Assembly (NCBI RefSeq): GCF_047495875.1
Contig: NC_092497.1
Location: forward strand, 80,795,749-80,859,748
Source: Pithys albifrons albifrons
Taxonomy: Eukaryota; Chordata; Aves; Passeriformes; Thamnophilidae
DNA length: 64,000 bases
Direction: 5' to 3'
Below, one piece after another: positions 61,501 to 64,000 of the stretch. How positions within the stretch are numbered: position 1 is the first letter of the stretch; every line of letters begins with the position of its first letter. The notes beneath the pieces were generated by a model that was given only the letters and a program-made list of their open reading frames with translations, was not told the origin of the DNA and searched no databases. The position numbers and the translations under genes were made by a program.

Positions 61501-62690
61501 AAAAATACTGGTGAACTGTTGAAAATGCACAACCATGCTGTTATTAGAGACAAAAATTGTGGTTAAAGGAAAGGAACTTTTTAAGAATATGGGATAGAGC
61601 AGTTGTTTTTTATCTGGGAGTTTTATTGTTTCTTTTTTTTAAATACAACAAGTTAAAACCTCATGTTGTGATAAAGGTTTGGCAATCTAAGGAAGTTGCA
61701 TAAGCTTTCTTAGGAGAATGGAACTGTAGAAATTTCATGCATCTGGATATCCTGTATAGCTGTACAAGCAAAAGGTAAGATGTGGTCTGTAGTCACTGTA
61801 AAAATCTGACCTAGCTGTATTTCTTCCTGAGATGATTTCTACAGGTAGGCTCTAGTGGCAATTTTTTCTTCAAAATCATGACAAAATCTGCTTAAAAGTA
61901 GAAGTGGTATTTACGTTAATGTATTCCAGACCTTTTGCTGTAAATGTAACAAGATTTCTAAGCATTATTATTATCTTTTACAGCTTTATTAAGTAATGTG
62001 TGCAAATACTTAGCAAGTCCATTCTTTATAGACTTCAGTAGCCAGCAGAGGTTTTTATTTTTTTCACTTGTCTGTCTAATAATATGACATCAGTGTTTAA
62101 CTATATACTGGTATAATTGAAAGGCAAATGGCATTATTACCAGTAATAACTGTGTGTTAATAAAGTGTAGTATGTCATCTAAGCCATGGCAGTGCTATAT
62201 CATAATGCTGTTAGCTCTTATAAATCATTCAAATTGGCCTAGGCTAATTCTGTGATACTTGTAGGGGTCTGTGGGTCTAGCTTATTCTTCTACCAAAGCT
62301 TGATCAGACACCCTGAAATCTTTTATTATATTCTGCCTTTTTATTACAATGGTGTGCAGGTACATCTCAACTAGGCAGTGAAATCTGTTGCACTGAGTTT
62401 TAATTATTTGCCAGTTTTAACAAAGGTATCTAAATAAGGTTGTTGTTTTCAATGGGACATATTAGTAGGGGTTTTGTAATTCAGAACAAAGGTACTGTAG
62501 GTTATGACACTAAAATACACTCTTACTAGTATCAGGCTTGCAAAGAGCAGATTATGAAACCATACAGGGTAGATGAATTGTGCCTTCTTTGACTTGCACA
62601 TAGGAAGAATGGTCATTAAGGAAAAATAAAAGAAAATGCAGTGTGGTGCTCTGCAGTTATTTAACCTATTTGCTCTCCTAACTTCATAAG
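58553..62690 (+). other. TUT7: TUT7 intron 2
   Basis: Bounded by a GTAATG donor and a CTTCATAAG acceptor. It contains an old CR1/L3-like fragment at about 60400-60860 and otherwise AT-rich DNA with no recognised feature. Confidence 0.75.
60400..60860 (+). mobile_element. Ancient CR1/L3-like LINE fragment in TUT7 intron 2
   Basis: Diverged CR1-like 3' sequence: ATGTCCAGTTTTGGCACCCC, then AAAGTCCATAGAAGAGCAA, then CACAAAGCAATGGGCCTGAA and GGTTGTCTAGGCAGCTC, the ancestral order of such elements. It leaves a 63-codon ORF (60673-60864) and a splice-like CCCATAG at 60626, but it is a repeat, not an annotated exon. Confidence 0.7.
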
Positions 62691-62866
62691 AAATGAAGAA
62701 GCTTAGAAAACCAAGAAGATCAAGAAGAACTAGAAAAGATGAGTGTGATCAAGATGAAGTGGATGGTCCAGACGTAGATGAATCTGTGCTGTCAGCAGAA
62801 GAACTTCAAGGGCTGCATCAAGCTGAGAAGCGATTGAAGCGACACTGCATTTACAGGCTGAAGAAG
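62691..62866 (+). CDS. TUT7: TUT7, second coding exon
   Basis: Begins after CTTCATAAG with two bases that complete the split codon from the first exon (G + AA, Glu). Its 58 further codons give residues 164-221: a basic stretch KKLRKPRRSRRTRK, an acidic DECDQDEVDGPDVDE stretch, and LQGLHQAEKRLKRH, which match the order in mammalian TUT7. It ends AAGAAG|GTGCCA in phase 0. The basic and acidic runs are typical linker sequence before the zinc finger. Reading past the donor gives the extended ORF to 62890. Confidence 0.92.
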
Positions 62867-63382
62867 GTGCCACTGTCTTTACTTGTATAGACCTCTACTA
62901 TTTTTTTTTCTGTAAATGCAATATAGAGGGTACCCTCTGAGCAATTTCTCTGTAGCTATAACATAAAAGTGGGTGCTGTTAATGAATTGTCAAGTGAAAG
63001 CTGGCTATCCTTTGGGGTTTTTTTACTTTAATAGGTCTTTCCTTGGCAACAATTCAAGCACAAAAAATGGCAGCTCCTTTAGTTCATGAATTAACACCGT
63101 GTATTAATTAAAATGCTGGAGCAGTTATTTGTTTAGTTAATATATTCTTCCATGGGCACTGGGTATTGTCTGCTGTAAAAGACAAGATGATTGACACAGT
63201 AGCATCATTCTTCTGACATTATATTTGATATGCAAACTTTTTGACTGTAATATGGAGTTAGGAAAGCTAAAGTGAGTAGTTCTCAATTTCAGAATTAGCC
63301 ATTCAACTTAGAAAGGGTATTGAATAAAGGGAAAGTAATATCTTTGTGTATTTTAGGGTTTTTTTCCTGTCTTTTATTTTAG
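62867..63382 (+). other. TUT7: TUT7 intron 3
   Basis: Short intron from GTGCCA to TTTTATTTTAG. No feature recognised inside. Confidence 0.85.
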
Positions 63383-63499
63383 CAACCTCGAAGCTACCCA
63401 TCAGCAAAATATACCTGCAAATTGTGTGATGTTTTGATTGAGTCAGTGGCTTTTGCTTATAAGCATATTAAAGAGAAAAGACACAAGAAAAGCCGAAAG
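63383..63499 (+). CDS. TUT7: TUT7, third coding exon, N-terminal zinc finger
   Basis: Thirty-nine codons in phase 0 (residues 222-260), ending CGAAAG|GTGAGT. It encodes QPRSYPSAKYTCKLCDVLIE and then the KHIKEKRHKK block: Cys233, Cys236, His249 and His255 in a CX2CX12HX5H pattern, the matrin/U1-like C2H2 finger that lies in the N-terminal Lin28-interacting module of TUT4 and TUT7. The finger is intact, which supports a functional gene. The gene continues past the window; only about the first sixth of a protein near 1,500 residues is covered. Confidence 0.95.
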
Positions 63500-64000
63500 G
63501 TGAGTTAAGGACAAGAAAAAGTAGAAGCTCCAGCTCTATGAAACCTTCTTTGCCCCACTAATAACAGTGAAACTGCACTGCTTTTAAAATCATTCTGCAT
63601 TTATTTTTTACCATGTTTTAGTCTTTTAAAAAACTGTTAGTTGGTGATACTGGTAAAAAGATTAAACTTGGGACCTGGACTTCACAAGGAGGAGTAGCAA
63701 TAAGCAAATGTAGTTGGGAAGGCAGAATTAGAAATTGTAACTTATATGTCAGAGTGAATATTTCAATTCAGAAATACTGTAAAAATTAAGAACTTGTTGA
63801 GTATTACAGACTTTTGTACATATAAAGGAATTAGGTTTGCTTTGAACATAAGCATCAAAATAACTTCCAGCACAACATCAATTTTGCTTTCTGTTTTTTT
63901 TAATTAAATATCTTCATCCTTCCACGTTCTCCACTTGAAGTGGACAAAAATACTTCTTATGAAGGTTTTCTACTACTTCCTCTTTAACTCCTACCTTTTC
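63500..64000 (+). other. TUT7: TUT7 intron 4 (partial)
   Basis: Starts at a GTGAGT donor. No acceptor and no further exon is seen before the window ends. Confidence 0.75.

Overview
This is vertebrate nuclear DNA, almost certainly from a bird. Non-LTR fragments are overwhelmingly CR1, two of them intact to the avian/archosaur-type tail (three tandem ATTCTATG units end at 56910), and the remaining repeats are many small solo LTRs with 5-6 bp target-site duplications (TSDs). No bacterial or operon-like organisation, CRISPR array, tRNA or rRNA gene is visible. The only protein-coding gene I can support is the 5' end of TUT7 (ZCCHC6, terminal uridylyltransferase 7), on the + strand at the right-hand end.

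Layout. 1-19.8 kb: AT-rich, gene-free DNA with decayed CR1 copies and solo LTRs at 13040-13755 and 14711-15333. 19.8-21.6 kb: a 5'-truncated RTE-clade non-LTR retrotransposon flanked by a 7-bp direct repeat. A 285-bp GAAA microsatellite has expanded inside its ORF and a solo LTR is inserted in it. 21.6-43 kb: mostly unannotatable AT-rich DNA, with two young-looking solo LTRs of one family (29675-30298 and 38929-39553, each with an exact 5-bp TSD) and a CR1 interrupted by a 220-bp LTR with an exact 6-bp TSD. 43-54 kb: a dense pile-up of retroelements. It includes a longer CR1 with reverse-transcriptase sequence, several solo LTRs, and a decayed endogenous-retrovirus pol on the + strand with an antisense retroviral LTR/leader carrying a lysine-tRNA-type primer-binding site inserted in it. 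54.8-64 kb: the TUT7 CpG-island promoter, with a striking pyrimidine-rich minisatellite, a probable non-coding exon 1 and three coding exons (260 codons in phase) with introns.

TUT7 lies next to a gene desert toward GAS1 in other amniotes and is Z-linked in chicken, so a sex-chromosome origin is likely (inference; synteny is not visible here). Most long ORFs in the window are artefacts of low-complexity DNA or lie antisense to repeats. I found no undescribed multi-gene system. The most unusual items are the RTE with its nested LTR and internal microsatellite, the nested antisense retrovirus remnants, and the promoter minisatellite of TUT7. LTR family labels A-D are mine, for cross-reference within this annotation.
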